Source: Leishmania mexicana MHOM/GT/2001/U1103 (lineage: Eukaryota; Euglenozoa; Kinetoplastea; Trypanosomatida; Trypanosomatidae). Taken from it: DNA of 20,000 bases. The stretch covers positions 1-20,000 of the forward strand of contig NC_018321.1 in the NCBI RefSeq assembly GCF_000234665.1, read 5' to 3'. The translations under genes and the position numbers were made by a program. Under the pieces are notes generated by a model. It saw nothing but the letters and a program-made list of their open reading frames with translations, was not told where the DNA came from and made no database searches. Below, one piece after another: positions 8,648 through 16,425 of the stretch. The first letter of the stretch is position 1. Each line of letters starts with the position of its first letter.

Positions 8648-9313
8648 CTACACCATGGTATCCCCACGCAGGGTGTATTCCCGACGCTGGACGGCGTAGT
8701 TGCCTGTGCATCCAGGAGTCTTCACCATTTCCCACAAGAAGAAGGAGGATAGTCCTCCGAAAAAATGCCATGCACCGTGGTACATGCGGTACCTGTCTGC
8801 ACGGCTGTCAAGACCGAGGAAGAAAAAGATAGTAGCAAAGAAGAAAAGAAAGACACCACAGGCCAACTGCCGGGCACAGAACGGTGGGATGCGTTGCTCG
8901 ATAAAGCAGTGCTTTACGACGGGAAATAAGGTGAAGAAAAGAATTGGGGAGATAGTAAGACGCACGTCCCACGGGTGTTTCTGCTGCACCACAAGGGTAA
9001 AAAAGATGCAGAAGCACTTGCAGCTCATGTCCACACAGGGGTTCTGGAAGCAGCAGAGATACACGCACCAGATCCCCAGTATCGAGATAACGCCGACATT
9101 GTCGAGGCGATGCCACGCTACCTCAGAAAGGAAGATGGATGTACCAAAGCTTTCCGTTGTGTGGTACATGAAGGAGGCGAGAAAGCCGAAGCTTGCGCAA
9201 CATAACTCAAAAATGTATTTGCGCCTGTAAAAAAAGTGCAGTGTAGGAAGCAGTGCTATGTGACTGAGCACCGTTGTGATGAAGAGAATTGCCGGACTCT
9301 CGTTCACCCGCAT
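8648..9313 (-). CDS. Seven-helix membrane protein, CREST superfamily (TMEM8/DUF3522-like), copy B
   Basis: The 221-residue product is almost entirely hydrophobic, with about seven predicted membrane helices. It carries the CREST-superfamily constellation seen in alkaline ceramidases, PGAP3/Per1, PAQR receptors and TMEM8/myomaker proteins: S47-x3-H51 (SFMYH), D71 (WHRLDNVG), and H179-x3-H183 (YHGAWH). In that superfamily these residues bind a metal, and many members hydrolyse lipid amides or esters. It is a diverged tandem paralogue of the gene at 10089-10766, sharing SFMYH, FLSE-type, WHRLDN, PWDVR and YHG motifs. The open frame runs upstream to 9382 without an ATG; the ATG at 9311-9313 follows a strong splice tract and gives a protein as long as its paralogue. 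Substrate, compartment and even catalytic activity are unknown. It could also be a fusogen-like or structural member of the family. Confidence 0.75.
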   Translation of the reverse strand: MRVNESPAILFITTVLSHIALLPTLHFFYRRKYIFELCCASFGFLASFMYHTTESFGTSIFLSEVAWHRLDNVGVISILGIWCVYLCCFQNPCVDMSCKCFCIFFTLVVQQKHPWDVRLTISPILFFTLFPVVKHCFIEQRIPPFCARQLACGVFLFFFATIFFFLGLDSRADRYRMYHGAWHFFGGLSSFFLWEMVKTPGCTGNYAVQRREYTLRGDTMV

Positions 9314-9324
9314 CGCACACGCGC

Positions 9325-9372
9325 CTGAGATGGAAGCAGAGAAAAATAAAGCAAGGAAGAAAAGAAAGGAGA
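9325..9372 (-). promoter_or_regulatory. Spliced-leader acceptor for CREST-like copy B
   Basis: On the minus strand a long C/T run (complement of 9327-9372) ends in CATCTCAG, with the AG at 9326-9325, giving an 11-nt leader before the ATG. This is one of the clearest acceptors in the window. Confidence 0.6.
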
Positions 9373-9390
9373 TGCGATGCAAAGGATAGG

Positions 9391-9420
9391 GATGAGCGTT
9401 GATGAGCGTTGATGAGCGCG
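9391..9420. repeat. Three tandem copies of a 10-bp unit
   Basis: The unit gatgagcgtt occurs twice in a row, followed by a third copy, gatgagcgcg, with two changed bases. It lies just upstream of the splice tract of CREST-like copy B, in the spacer between the two paralogues. It is a short, local tandem duplication of unknown effect. Confidence 0.9.
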
Positions 9421-10088
9421 TATATGGCTATGTGGCTGTCCTCGTTCAACTGTGTCCATGCAGCGGGAAACAAACAGCATCATCGAGATAAACACTGTGC
9501 GCTGTTCGAGAGAAAGAAATGCCAGTACGGGAAAGGGGAGGAGCAGAGAGAGAGGGAGGGAGGGTGGAAAGAAAGAAGTTTGATTTGAAACCATCGTGGC
9601 ATCGCTTGTTCCTTGCACAGGAGTTGAGCTGACGGCAGGGCATTCGCCAACGCCAATGCATACACTGCCGTATTACGTGCTTTCCAGCTTGAGTACAACT
9701 TGCGCTTCCTTGGTTTGCTTTACTGCATTGCCCGGAGGAGACGGTGCGGGGGAATGGCACAGGGGGAATGAAGAGAAGATCGCCATCATACAAGGTAATG
9801 TGGCAAGAAAAGCATAATAGTATCAAGTCATCGGAAAGCAGAGGGGCCCTTTCTATTCAAGGGAAACTTTCGCGTCATGTTGCATTGTTTTCTTTCGCGT
9901 GTTTGCTTGTGTGCCTATGTGTGTCACCTCTAGGAGCCTAATCTGCCCGTTGAAAGCCGATGAAGACGACTGCATTCACTAAGGTGCTCAGACAGCGGCA
10001 CTACGCTCAAGTCCAGGGCGCACCGCCCCACCTTTCACCGTACATCTCCTGCGACATCACTACCAGCCGCTGGTGCAGGCCGTGTACT
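9421..10088. other. Spacer between the two CREST-like paralogues
   Basis: No gene is seen. It has a GA-rich run at 9531-9575 and otherwise mixed composition. It should hold the 3' untranslated region and polyadenylation site of copy A. No sequence similarity to the flank of copy B was noticed by eye. Confidence 0.6.
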
Positions 10089-10766
10089 TCAAAGGTTCAC
10101 CATGACGGCAACCGCGTCATCGCAGCTTGCCAAGTACAACGATTTCCGCTTCCGTTCCAATGAAGGGTGCATGGCGGAAAAGAAAAAGAAAATCGTCATC
10201 GTCATGCAAACGTGAAAGAGTCCGTGGTATATCCGGACGGGGTCGTTCAATTCATCGAGTCCCATGACAAAAAATATGCCACCGAGAGCTAGCGCCACAA
10301 GACCATTGAGGACGCGCGGTAGGACAAACCCTTGGCGGCGGCGGGGATTAAGGAGGTGAGACACAATTGGTACAGCAATGCATATGGCTACGGGCCCAAT
10401 AGTGTAGCGGACATCCCAAGGAGCGGCCTCCTGCAATATAATGATAATGAACACGACGATGTACTGCAAGTACTCCAGAACGATTCGGTTTTCGAAGCAG
10501 GTTAGTTGGAGGCAGGAGCACCCGACGGAGACGATGGCACCAATGTTGTCCAGTCGGTGCCAGCGCCCTTCGGACATGAAAAGGCTCGTCTCAAAGCACT
10601 CGCACATGTGGTACATAAACGAAACCGTAACGGAGTATGCCCCAACCACTCCTTCAAAGCGCAAATTGCGTCGCACGAGAAAGGCCACAACGGCCACCAT
10701 GGGGAGGTGACTCAGGACGCATGTAAAGAACAGGGCATATTTCGAGTCATCAGGACGGTGAACCAT
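10089..10766 (-). CDS. Seven-helix membrane protein, CREST superfamily (TMEM8/DUF3522-like), copy A
   Basis: This 225-residue membrane protein is the upstream member of the tandem pair. It has about seven hydrophobic helices and the same putative metal-site residues: S49-x3-H53 (SFMYH), D73 (WHRLDNIG) and H181-x3-H185 (YHGLFH). PWDVRYTIGP and GLDELNDPVRIYHG align with copy B without large gaps. Most other residues differ, so the duplication is old and both copies appear to be kept under constraint. The N-terminus is short, without a signal peptide, and the C-terminus is a polar tail of about 25 residues. Its start is the ATG at 10764-10766, preceded by CGCAG. Family membership rests on the motif layout; an enzymatic role (for example on ceramide or a GPI-linked lipid) is inference only. 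Confidence 0.78.
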   Translation of the reverse strand: MVHRPDDSKYALFFTCVLSHLPMVAVVAFLVRRNLRFEGVVGAYSVTVSFMYHMCECFETSLFMSEGRWHRLDNIGAIVSVGCSCLQLTCFENRIVLEYLQYIVVFIIIILQEAAPWDVRYTIGPVAICIAVPIVSHLLNPRRRQGFVLPRVLNGLVALALGGIFFVMGLDELNDPVRIYHGLFHVCMTMTIFFFFSAMHPSLERKRKSLYLASCDDAVAVMVNL

Positions 10767-10767
10767 T

Positions 10768-10802
10768 CTGCGGTGATGAAAAAGGCCAAAACCGGCAAAG
10801 GG
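10768..10802 (-). promoter_or_regulatory. Candidate spliced-leader acceptor for CREST-like copy A
   Basis: A moderate C/T-rich stretch on the minus strand is followed by ACCGCAG, with the AG at 10769-10768, one base before the ATG. The tract is interrupted by GG pairs, so a site further upstream is also possible. Confidence 0.3.
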
Positions 10803-12432
10803 ACGCAGCGACCTCTACGTTGACACACCACAACGTCACGGCCAAGAACGCTTCCACATTTAAAACGAAAACACTCACTGCTGAGGTGAAAAGGTGACGA
10901 GACGCAGCCGAAGACGAGGGAGGCTCAGTGAGAATAGCAAGGTGGTGAAAAGACTAAACAGAGAGAGAAACCCTCGCTATTTGGCGGCAACGGTGTGGCG
11001 GTAGGGAGCGAGGAGGCAAAGGTGTTGCTCAGAGCACTGTGGGGTGCGCAGTGGCTACTCTTGTCAATCCTTTTTCAGTAAATATGTTTGTTTGGTAGAT
11101 GCCGCGTGATCCAAGAGAGACGCTGCCCATCAGGAAAAGAAATGGAGAAGGGGAAGGAGTAGGAGAGAAGCAGACGAGCATGAGCACACAATAGCAAAGG
11201 AGTATGGCACGGGGTCGCTGCGTTTTCTTCTGCAGCGCACTTTCCTCCAGCGATCAGCGAGTCCGCTGTGCTTTGTAAGCATCCTGTACCTTGAAATGGG
11301 AAAAGGCACCGGTATGCGGCACGCTCTACTGCCTTCATCCAATAACGGTGCGTGCCAACACGCCGCCCGTATTGGAGCGTTGGTCCACGGAACCTCCTGA
11401 AGGAAAACAAGGCATCCGTGAATCCGCGTAGAAGAGCACCCGCGCATATGACTTCAGGAATCGCTACGGCGATGTTGAAGTACACTTGTTGTCATTAGAG
11501 GATATACATTTTGGTGGGCAAAGGAACTCGTTGCAAAGTCAGAAACGGTTTTTTGAAAGCAAAGGAGGAGATCCAAGGAACAGTGAGGGCTACCAAAACG
11601 GCCACAACGGAGACGAGAAACACCGCGTGGGCGTGGGGCCGACAGCACGGAAAAGCACACGAGCCAAACAGCGATAAGACAAAACAGCAGCCGTGACACG
11701 TTGGCAAGAAGAGCACTACAACGAAGATGTGGACGCGTAGCAGCCCAGCACAGACCCAAGTTCGTGTGCGACAGTCACCTGGGTTTGGGTGAGATTGTTA
11801 GAGCAGCGGTGCACATGCCTCCTTGTCTGTCTGAAGCGGAGCGGGGACTGGAAAACGGCATAGCTGTGAGGTGAAGCAAAAGAAAAGCCCGACAAAGAGA
11901 GACCGAGGCTACGGACGACCCTGCAGGGCCCTCCCCACCTTCACCGATTGCACGAGTGTTCGAGATGCACACACCAAGACGGAGAACAAAGGGCGGAAGA
12001 AAGTGAAAGATGATCATCGAAAAAGGGAAACAAGAAAAGTGAAAAGCACAGCACGCACGCTCACAAGAGCCAGTAACACGTGGAAATTGAACATCGCATA
12101 CACAAGCATACACATAGACGGCACTGCACACGCGCGCAGACAGCCGTTGCTGTTCAGCTCAGCAAACTAACGAGAAAAAGCTCAATGTTCAAAAAACAGA
12201 AGGATGCAGCAACAACAGCAACAACAATATCCATCTTGATTCCCGGTGTCAATCAAAGGGGTTCAGCGCATGAATCGGATGGAAAGAAAAGGGGAAAAAC
12301 AGCGTTTCAGCTACACAAACATGTCCTAGGGGGTCGCCTGGCTTACCTTGCACCCCTGTCTCCTGTAATCTCGCGTACCGTGGCAACAACAAAGTCACGG
12401 TTGATGAAGACGAGATGGATAAAAGAGAGGTG
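10803..12432. other. Longest spacer inside the unit; no convincing gene
   Basis: This 1.6-kb stretch should contain the 3' untranslated region of the RING gene. The most notable frame is minus-strand 11485-11075 (136 codons). Its first 60 codons resemble a short basic-hydrophobic protein (VAIPEVICAGALLRGFTDAL, then GTHRYWMKAVERAAYR), but it starts only with GTG, has a stop just upstream and only about 58% third-position GC. The plus strand is purine-rich at 11142-11170 and 11860-12060, and there is a CAA/CAG-type simple run near 12206-12230. Confidence 0.5.
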
Positions 12433-12999
12433 CTAGAAAGCACAGCATTCACGCAACCACGACCACACCCAGTGCACGCCGCCCTTTCGGGATGTCACCT
12501 CAATCACCTCGATTTCCTCATCCTGCTCAGATGCGTGCTCCACCTCGCAGTTAGGCTGTGGCATCCGCTGAGCGACTGTTGTTGTAATGAGTGCGTTGCG
12601 CTCCGTTTCGTGGTGGGAGGCTGAGGGCGGCTTTAGTCGCATGCAACGGCGTCTACGGACATCGCAACTGCTCATCAGACGTCCCTCGTCGCCCACCACA
12701 GGCGCAAAGCACATCGGGCACATCGAGGACCGCTGTCGCCACGACTCCAAGCACTGCAGGTGAAACCCATGCTCGCACTTGAGGAGAATGGCAGGGTTGT
12801 CTAGGGTGAAGTGCTCCAAGCATATAGGGCAAGTGGTAAGGTGGTACTCCCCAACGTCGTACGTCTCCAGATCACCAACGACACTGTCCTCGTTGAGGTA
12901 GTCACTAAGATTTGAGCAGCTCGCGTCGTGTGAGCCAGCCGGTACTGACGCGACGGATGCCGCAGCAGCAGCAGCCTTTGTATGCGAATTCCCTTGCAT
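12433..12999 (-). CDS. RING-H2 zinc-finger protein, putative E3 ubiquitin ligase
   Basis: The 188-residue protein holds one RING-H2 finger at residues 57-97: C57-x2-C60, C75-x-H77, H80-x2-C83 and C94-x2-C97 (CPICLEHF, CEHGFHLQC, CPMC). Such fingers bind two zinc ions and recruit E2 ubiquitin-conjugating enzymes, so a ligase role in the cytosol or nucleus is likely. The N-terminus is Ala/Ser-rich with an acidic stretch (NEDSVVGDLETYDVGE). A basic cluster (RRRRCMRLK) follows the finger, and the tail has an acidic patch (EQDEEIEVIEV) and ends in Trp/Cys-rich sequence. No membrane helix is seen. The frame opens further to 13065 but only with GTG, so the ATG at 12997-12999 is used. The substrate cannot be guessed. 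Confidence 0.8.
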   Translation of the reverse strand: MQGNSHTKAAAAAASVASVPAGSHDASCSNLSDYLNEDSVVGDLETYDVGEYHLTTCPICLEHFTLDNPAILLKCEHGFHLQCLESWRQRSSMCPMCFAPVVGDEGRLMSSCDVRRRRCMRLKPPSASHHETERNALITTTVAQRMPQPNCEVEHASEQDEEIEVIEVTSRKGGVHWVWSWLRECCAF

Positions 13000-13294
13000 A
13001 ACGGAGTCTCGCGTAATTGTTTCTCCTCTCTGTAATAGATGAGCGTGTGACCGTACTGGCGACACAAAATACGTGTGCGAGAGTTACACCTCAGCCCCGT
13101 GTCGTATGTGTGTCGGGGAGCTGCGGCCTCAGCGAAGGTGCGAAAGGGGGTGTTGTCCCTAGCAGAAGGCTAGCAAGGCACCTCGTGCCCTTACCTTCTC
13201 CAGAAGCGGATTCCTGCGAGTCACTCTTGGGAGAAGGGCTGACGTACCACCCGAGCGACAAGCACGATACACAAAAAAAGGTCACAGTTGGTTG

Positions 13295-13327
13295 CTGAAG
13301 AAAGGTCAAGGAAAAGGAAAAGGCGGA
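13295..13327 (-). promoter_or_regulatory. Candidate spliced-leader acceptor for the RING gene
   Basis: The minus strand has a strong C/T tract (complement of 13300-13327) followed by CTTCAG, with the AG at 13296-13295. Use of this site gives a leader of about 295 nt before the ATG at 12999. No comparable tract lies closer to the start. Confidence 0.45.
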
Positions 13328-13909
13328 GAACCAGGGATGTGATGTTGTGGAGCCGCTGGGCAGTGTCAACCACCAAACTCGAAGACGAGCTCGAAAACAC
13401 AGGCAAGGCACGAAGCGGAGAGCGACGCGTGGGAGAAGGTTAGTAGTCACGAAGGAAAGACAGATAGCGAGGGCATGGAAGCCTGATTGCATCAGACACA
13501 GGTAGAGGACAGTGACAGTGCACTCTTGGCGAGGTCCCTGTGGGGTGGCAGTCACCTCGTCAAACTGCAGGCGCTCACAGTAGCACGCCGTAGTCGGACA
13601 GGAGACAAGTTACCATCTCTCACAGCACCTGCATGGCAGACCCTACGGTGCGGTAAGTACGAGCATGTCCACATGCACGATCCCTTGTATTGACTCTGAC
13701 GTTCTTCAAGTGTTTGTCACTATCACGTCAATCTGTGGATGTGTTTGGGTACGAGGCCGTCGACAGGGAATGACTGATCGTCCGTGCAGACGCGGCGGAC
13801 TCCCTGCCGGGTTATGAGACGGTGAGCAGGGGGAGACGGCGCGACGGGACGCGAGGCGAGCATGACGCGTCTCCCGACATACCTCACAACTTTAGTCAGA
13901 CATACTAAA
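13328..13909. other. Spacer, 3' flank of the J-domain gene
   Basis: No gene is visible on either strand. Composition is mixed, without the long purine runs seen in other spacers. A short minus-strand frame at 13723-13938 overlaps the end of the J-domain gene and shows nothing recognisable. Confidence 0.55.
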
Positions 13910-14710
13910 TCACTCTCCGCGACACGCCTTACCTCCATCGCCTTCGTGAATGAATTGGCCGGGGAAGAGCAGTCGGCGTACGGCTGTGGGTGCGAGTCGT
14001 TTCGGGTCCGTGTCTACCACTTTCCCCGCTGCGCGCTTTCGGTCTTCCTCCTTCTCCTGCTGAACCATGAAGTGGTAAAACTCCGGGTCGAAGAATTTCA
14101 GCGCTGCCTCAAGTCCATTGCTCACAACCACGGTGGAGAAAAATACGCCAATGACAAGCATCACGGCATAAGAGAAGGTGGCGAAAACGCGCACGCGATC
14201 TAGTCGACGTAGCTTCTTCTTGGATGTGTGCAGCAGCTGACGATGCAGCGCTGGTGAGGCACCGTTTTGATGCCAGAGGCTAGCTGGGTTGACGGACATT
14301 TTGTACGCCGTCTGCAAAATAGCGTACTCGCTCTCACCTGTGGTGTTCTTTGCCGTGTCGGGGTGGGTTTCCAGGACCAAACTTCGGTAGCGAGCACGGA
14401 CTTCGGCCAGCTCCGCGTGGTTTGGAAGCCCCATCACTTGCAGCGGCGACCCGTGCTTCTGGAGCCACTGCAGTTCCCTCTCCAGCTCCTCGGTGCGCTC
14501 CATCCCGGTTTGCATCCGAATCGCAATGCGCCTTTTCAGAGACATCGGTGTAAGCGTCACGAAGAGAGAGCGCAATGCCAATGCAAAGCACCCGGGCTTG
14601 TAACTGTGCTGCGTTCCCGTGGTGGCGCAGCGCAACGCTAAAAGGCACGACTGCGTCTGGGCCGCCGCCGGTGCCGCGTTTACCCTCCAGCGCTGCATCT
14701 GCCGCCACAT
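13910..14710 (-). CDS. J-domain (DnaJ-like) membrane protein, probably mitochondrial
   Basis: The 266-residue product has a J domain at about residues 88-145. It contains LQVMGLPNHAELAEVRARYR, the diagnostic HPD at 116-118 (ETHPDTAK), and ILQTAYKMS in place of the usual last helix. J domains stimulate the ATPase of Hsp70, so this is a co-chaperone, of class III type since no Gly/Phe or zinc-finger region is present. The first 55 residues are rich in Arg, Ala, Ser and Gln with no acidic residue, as in a mitochondrial presequence. A single membrane helix follows the J domain at about 175-197 (FATFSYAVMLVIGVFFSTVV). The remaining 70 residues are charged. Mitochondrial membrane anchoring is inferred. 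The first ATG is at 14710, but alternatives at residue 5 (14698) and residue 56 exist, and the splice signals make the start uncertain. Confidence 0.8.
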   Translation of the reverse strand: MWRQMQRWRVNAAPAAAQTQSCLLALRCATTGTQHSYKPGCFALALRSLFVTLTPMSLKRRIAIRMQTGMERTEELERELQWLQKHGSPLQVMGLPNHAELAEVRARYRSLVLETHPDTAKNTTGESEYAILQTAYKMSVNPASLWHQNGASPALHRQLLHTSKKKLRRLDRVRVFATFSYAVMLVIGVFFSTVVVSNGLEAALKFFDPEFYHFMVQQEKEEDRKRAAGKVVDTDPKRLAPTAVRRLLFPGQFIHEGDGGKACRGE

Positions 14711-14714
14711 CGAA

Positions 14715-14772
14715 GGTTAGAAAGAGGAGGAGGGAGAGGCAGCAATAGAGAGAAACACCAATGATAATGTCT
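14715..14772 (-). promoter_or_regulatory. Splice tract abutting the J-domain start codon
   Basis: A strong C/T tract (complement of 14715-14758) runs almost to the first ATG with no AG in between. The first AG after it lies inside the frame at 14700-14699 and directly abuts the second in-frame ATG (residue 5). An alternative AG at 14772-14771, after a weaker tract, would give a 60-nt leader and keep the first ATG. Confidence 0.45.
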
Positions 14773-14877
14773 AGTCAAACAAGGAGGAGATCGGGAGTCT
14801 GATGGAGCAGCTGCACTGCTGAGAGGCGAGTCCCTTAGCTGCTGCGTGCACTCGCTCAAAGAGGCTTGAACGATACA

Positions 14878-15234
14878 TCACGAAACCCGCGCGTAGCGGC
14901 GCCGGAAACATTTAGAGAGGAAAGAGGTGCGAAGATGAATTTGAGAGAATGAGATGGCGTGCGATGAGCCCAGTGGACGATGGGCGCGCAGTGAGGGGCC
15001 TGAAGGCTGTGCATTAATTGCGGTGAGCACCTTGGCTGCGAAGAATGGCCAAGATAACAATGCCGAACTGCCCCAAGACGAGCTGTCGTGCACGGGCGAC
15101 CAAAGACCACGCTTGAAAGCACCGCCACTCATAGAAGTGTCCAGACAGTGAGCAGAGGAATGCATTCCTGCATGCATTCGTGGCACACCAACCGCTGAAA
15201 CGACCAAACCCCTACTTCTGTTGCCCCCTACCAT
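14878..15234 (-). CDS. Possible small gene of unknown function
   Basis: An ATG at 15232-15234 opens a 118-codon frame that I do not recognise. In its favour, it is the longest ATG-started intergenic frame I found, and a very good pyrimidine tract followed by TAG and AAAAG ends immediately before the ATG. Against it, third-position GC is only around 55%, the sequence is Ser/His/Ala-rich without domains, and there is no clear membrane segment. The acceptor could equally serve the J-domain gene downstream, with a leader of about 500 nt. Confidence 0.22.
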   Translation of the reverse strand: MVGGNRSRGLVVSAVGVPRMHAGMHSSAHCLDTSMSGGAFKRGLWSPVHDSSSWGSSALLSWPFFAAKVLTAINAQPSGPSLRAHRPLGSSHAISFSQIHLRTSFLSKCFRRRYARVS

Positions 15235-15292
15235 CTTTTAGACTAGCAGGAAGTAGGGAGAGTGGAAGGAAAAGGAAGCGGTAGCTGGAAAG
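15235..15292 (-). promoter_or_regulatory. Strong spliced-leader acceptor in the RRM / J-domain spacer
   Basis: The minus strand reads a C/T-rich run of about 45 bases (complement of 15246-15292) ending in TGCTAG, AG at 15244-15243, then a second AG at 15236-15235 right before an ATG. Its position suits either the small frame at 14878-15234 or a long-leader version of the J-domain mRNA. Confidence 0.45.
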
Positions 15293-15475
15293 GCGAGATG
15301 GACGACGCGGAAGACACGGAGGTCTTTTCCCTAATGAGCGCCTGACTGCACCAGGCAGCGCATCTGCGCGCCAAACTCACGTTACCGCGCAGCCGAACAC
15401 TTGGGTTTTGGGGTCATACCCTCCCTTGCACATGTTCACGCACGCGAACGGGGCGGGCTGAGAAAGTCGCAGAAA

Positions 15476-16174
15476 TCACGATACGCTCCAGAATCGGCAC
15501 AGTACTCGGCGGTCGTCGAACCTGCTACCGTGGAGGTTGGCGATCGTGGTAGCGGCCTTTTCCTTACTGGATAGCTTCAAGACGACGGCGACGCGGTCGT
15601 CAAAGTCGCCGGCAGCGTCACCGTCGTTGCCAGAGTTTTCTGCGGACGTTGTCGCAGTACCTTCTACACGCGCAGACTTGGCGGGCGGTTGTTCCGATGC
15701 GTCGTCGACAAGCACCCGCCAGGACTCTACCTTGTCTTTTGCAACGTCCTCGACTCGCCCCACCAAGGCCGTTACCAAATCCCTCTGCTCCATCTCGGTA
15801 GCCGCGTGGTAGCCTTCGAGTGCCGTAACGTTTGTTAGCAACACCCATGCCGAGGGGGATCCTGCTGGGCCACTACGCTGCAACAGCCTCTTCCGCTTCT
15901 TGTAGATGCTCTGTTCTTGTCGACGCCGCTCCCAGCGCTTGGAGATGTCTTCACGAATCAGCTCCACGATGGCCTCCACCGAAAGGTGCTGGAGTCCTGA
16001 CTCCTTTAAAATACGGTTAAACCAGAAACTCGCCACGGCGTCCCACTGCTTCTCGTAAAAGTGAAAGTGCGGATTGTCGTGGAGGCTCGCGGGCATCTTC
16101 AAATCCTGCATGGAGAACTGGAGCCGCCGCCCAGTGCTCCCCCACACCACCAGTGAGTTTCCTTGATCCCCCAT
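15476..16174 (-). CDS. Protein with a degenerate RNA recognition motif (UHM-like)
   Basis: The 232-residue protein has a C-terminal fold resembling an RNA recognition motif at about 108-229. A first strand (SAWVLLTNV) is followed by a helix (DLVTALVGRVEDVAKDK), a strand (SWRVLVDD), an insertion of some 35 acidic and Ser/Ala-rich residues (157-191), then a strand (DRVAVVLKLSS), a helix (KEKAATTIANLHG) and a last strand (RRVLCRFW). The aromatic RNP residues are poor, and the helix-then-R-F arrangement recalls U2AF-homology motifs such as those in SPF45 and U2AF65, which bind proteins rather than RNA. The N-terminal half has a basic helical stretch (DISKRWERRRQEQSIYKKRK) that could bind RNA or act as a nuclear signal. 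A role in RNA processing is inferred from the fold. The start at 16174 is the first in-frame ATG. Confidence 0.62.
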   Translation of the reverse strand: MGDQGNSLVVWGSTGRRLQFSMQDLKMPASLHDNPHFHFYEKQWDAVASFWFNRILKESGLQHLSVEAIVELIREDISKRWERRRQEQSIYKKRKRLLQRSGPAGSPSAWVLLTNVTALEGYHAATEMEQRDLVTALVGRVEDVAKDKVESWRVLVDDASEQPPAKSARVEGTATTSAENSGNDGDAAGDFDDRVAVVLKLSSKEKAATTIANLHGSRFDDRRVLCRFWSVS

Positions 16175-16250
16175 TACAGCCGGACCTGTTCCATACTCTG
16201 CAGCGACGGATGTTTAGTGCACGTACACACGGTGGGCTCAAATATGGCAT
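16017..16250 (-). other. Upstream ORF overlapping the RRM start, out of frame
   Basis: An ATG at 16248-16250 opens a 77-codon frame that runs past the RRM start codon in another frame and stops at 16017. It would lie in the mRNA if the first AG downstream of the tract (16261-16260) is the splice site. The frame exists in the sequence; its translation is not known. Confidence 0.3.
16174..16194 (-). other. Six-codon upstream ORF ending in TAATG
   Basis: A tiny frame (MEQVRL) ends with TAA whose last A is the A of the RRM start codon, giving a TAATG stop-start overlap. Such overlaps can permit reinitiation in some systems. Here it may be chance. Confidence 0.35.
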
Positions 16251-16259
16251 TCACCTCTT

Positions 16260-16425
16260 CTACGTCGCATACCGGATAAGCGAGACACACCCGTATCGAT
16301 GGAGAGACACAGAGGTTGGAGCGTACAGCGGTCACCAGTGAAAGATGACGGGAGGGACGAAATGGCAATACAAGTGACGTTCAAAGGCAAAACGTTGGTG
16401 GAAGCGAAGAAAAGAAAGAAGAGTG
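16260..16425 (-). promoter_or_regulatory. Candidate spliced-leader acceptor with a long AG-free zone
   Basis: The C/T tract is the complement of about 16402-16425. Reading the minus strand from it, no AG occurs until 16261-16260, about 140 bases later. An AG-free zone of that kind is expected between a branch point and its acceptor, though the tract-to-AG distance is long. It would give an 85-nt leader for the RRM mRNA. Confidence 0.35.

Noticed and set aside
9314..9382. Signal-peptide-like extension of CREST-like copy B
   Set aside because: It starts at TTG and translates the strong pyrimidine tract; the ATG at 9313 matches the paralogue's length.
13000..13065. 22-residue extension of the RING protein
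   Set aside because: The upstream start is GTG; the first ATG is at 12999.
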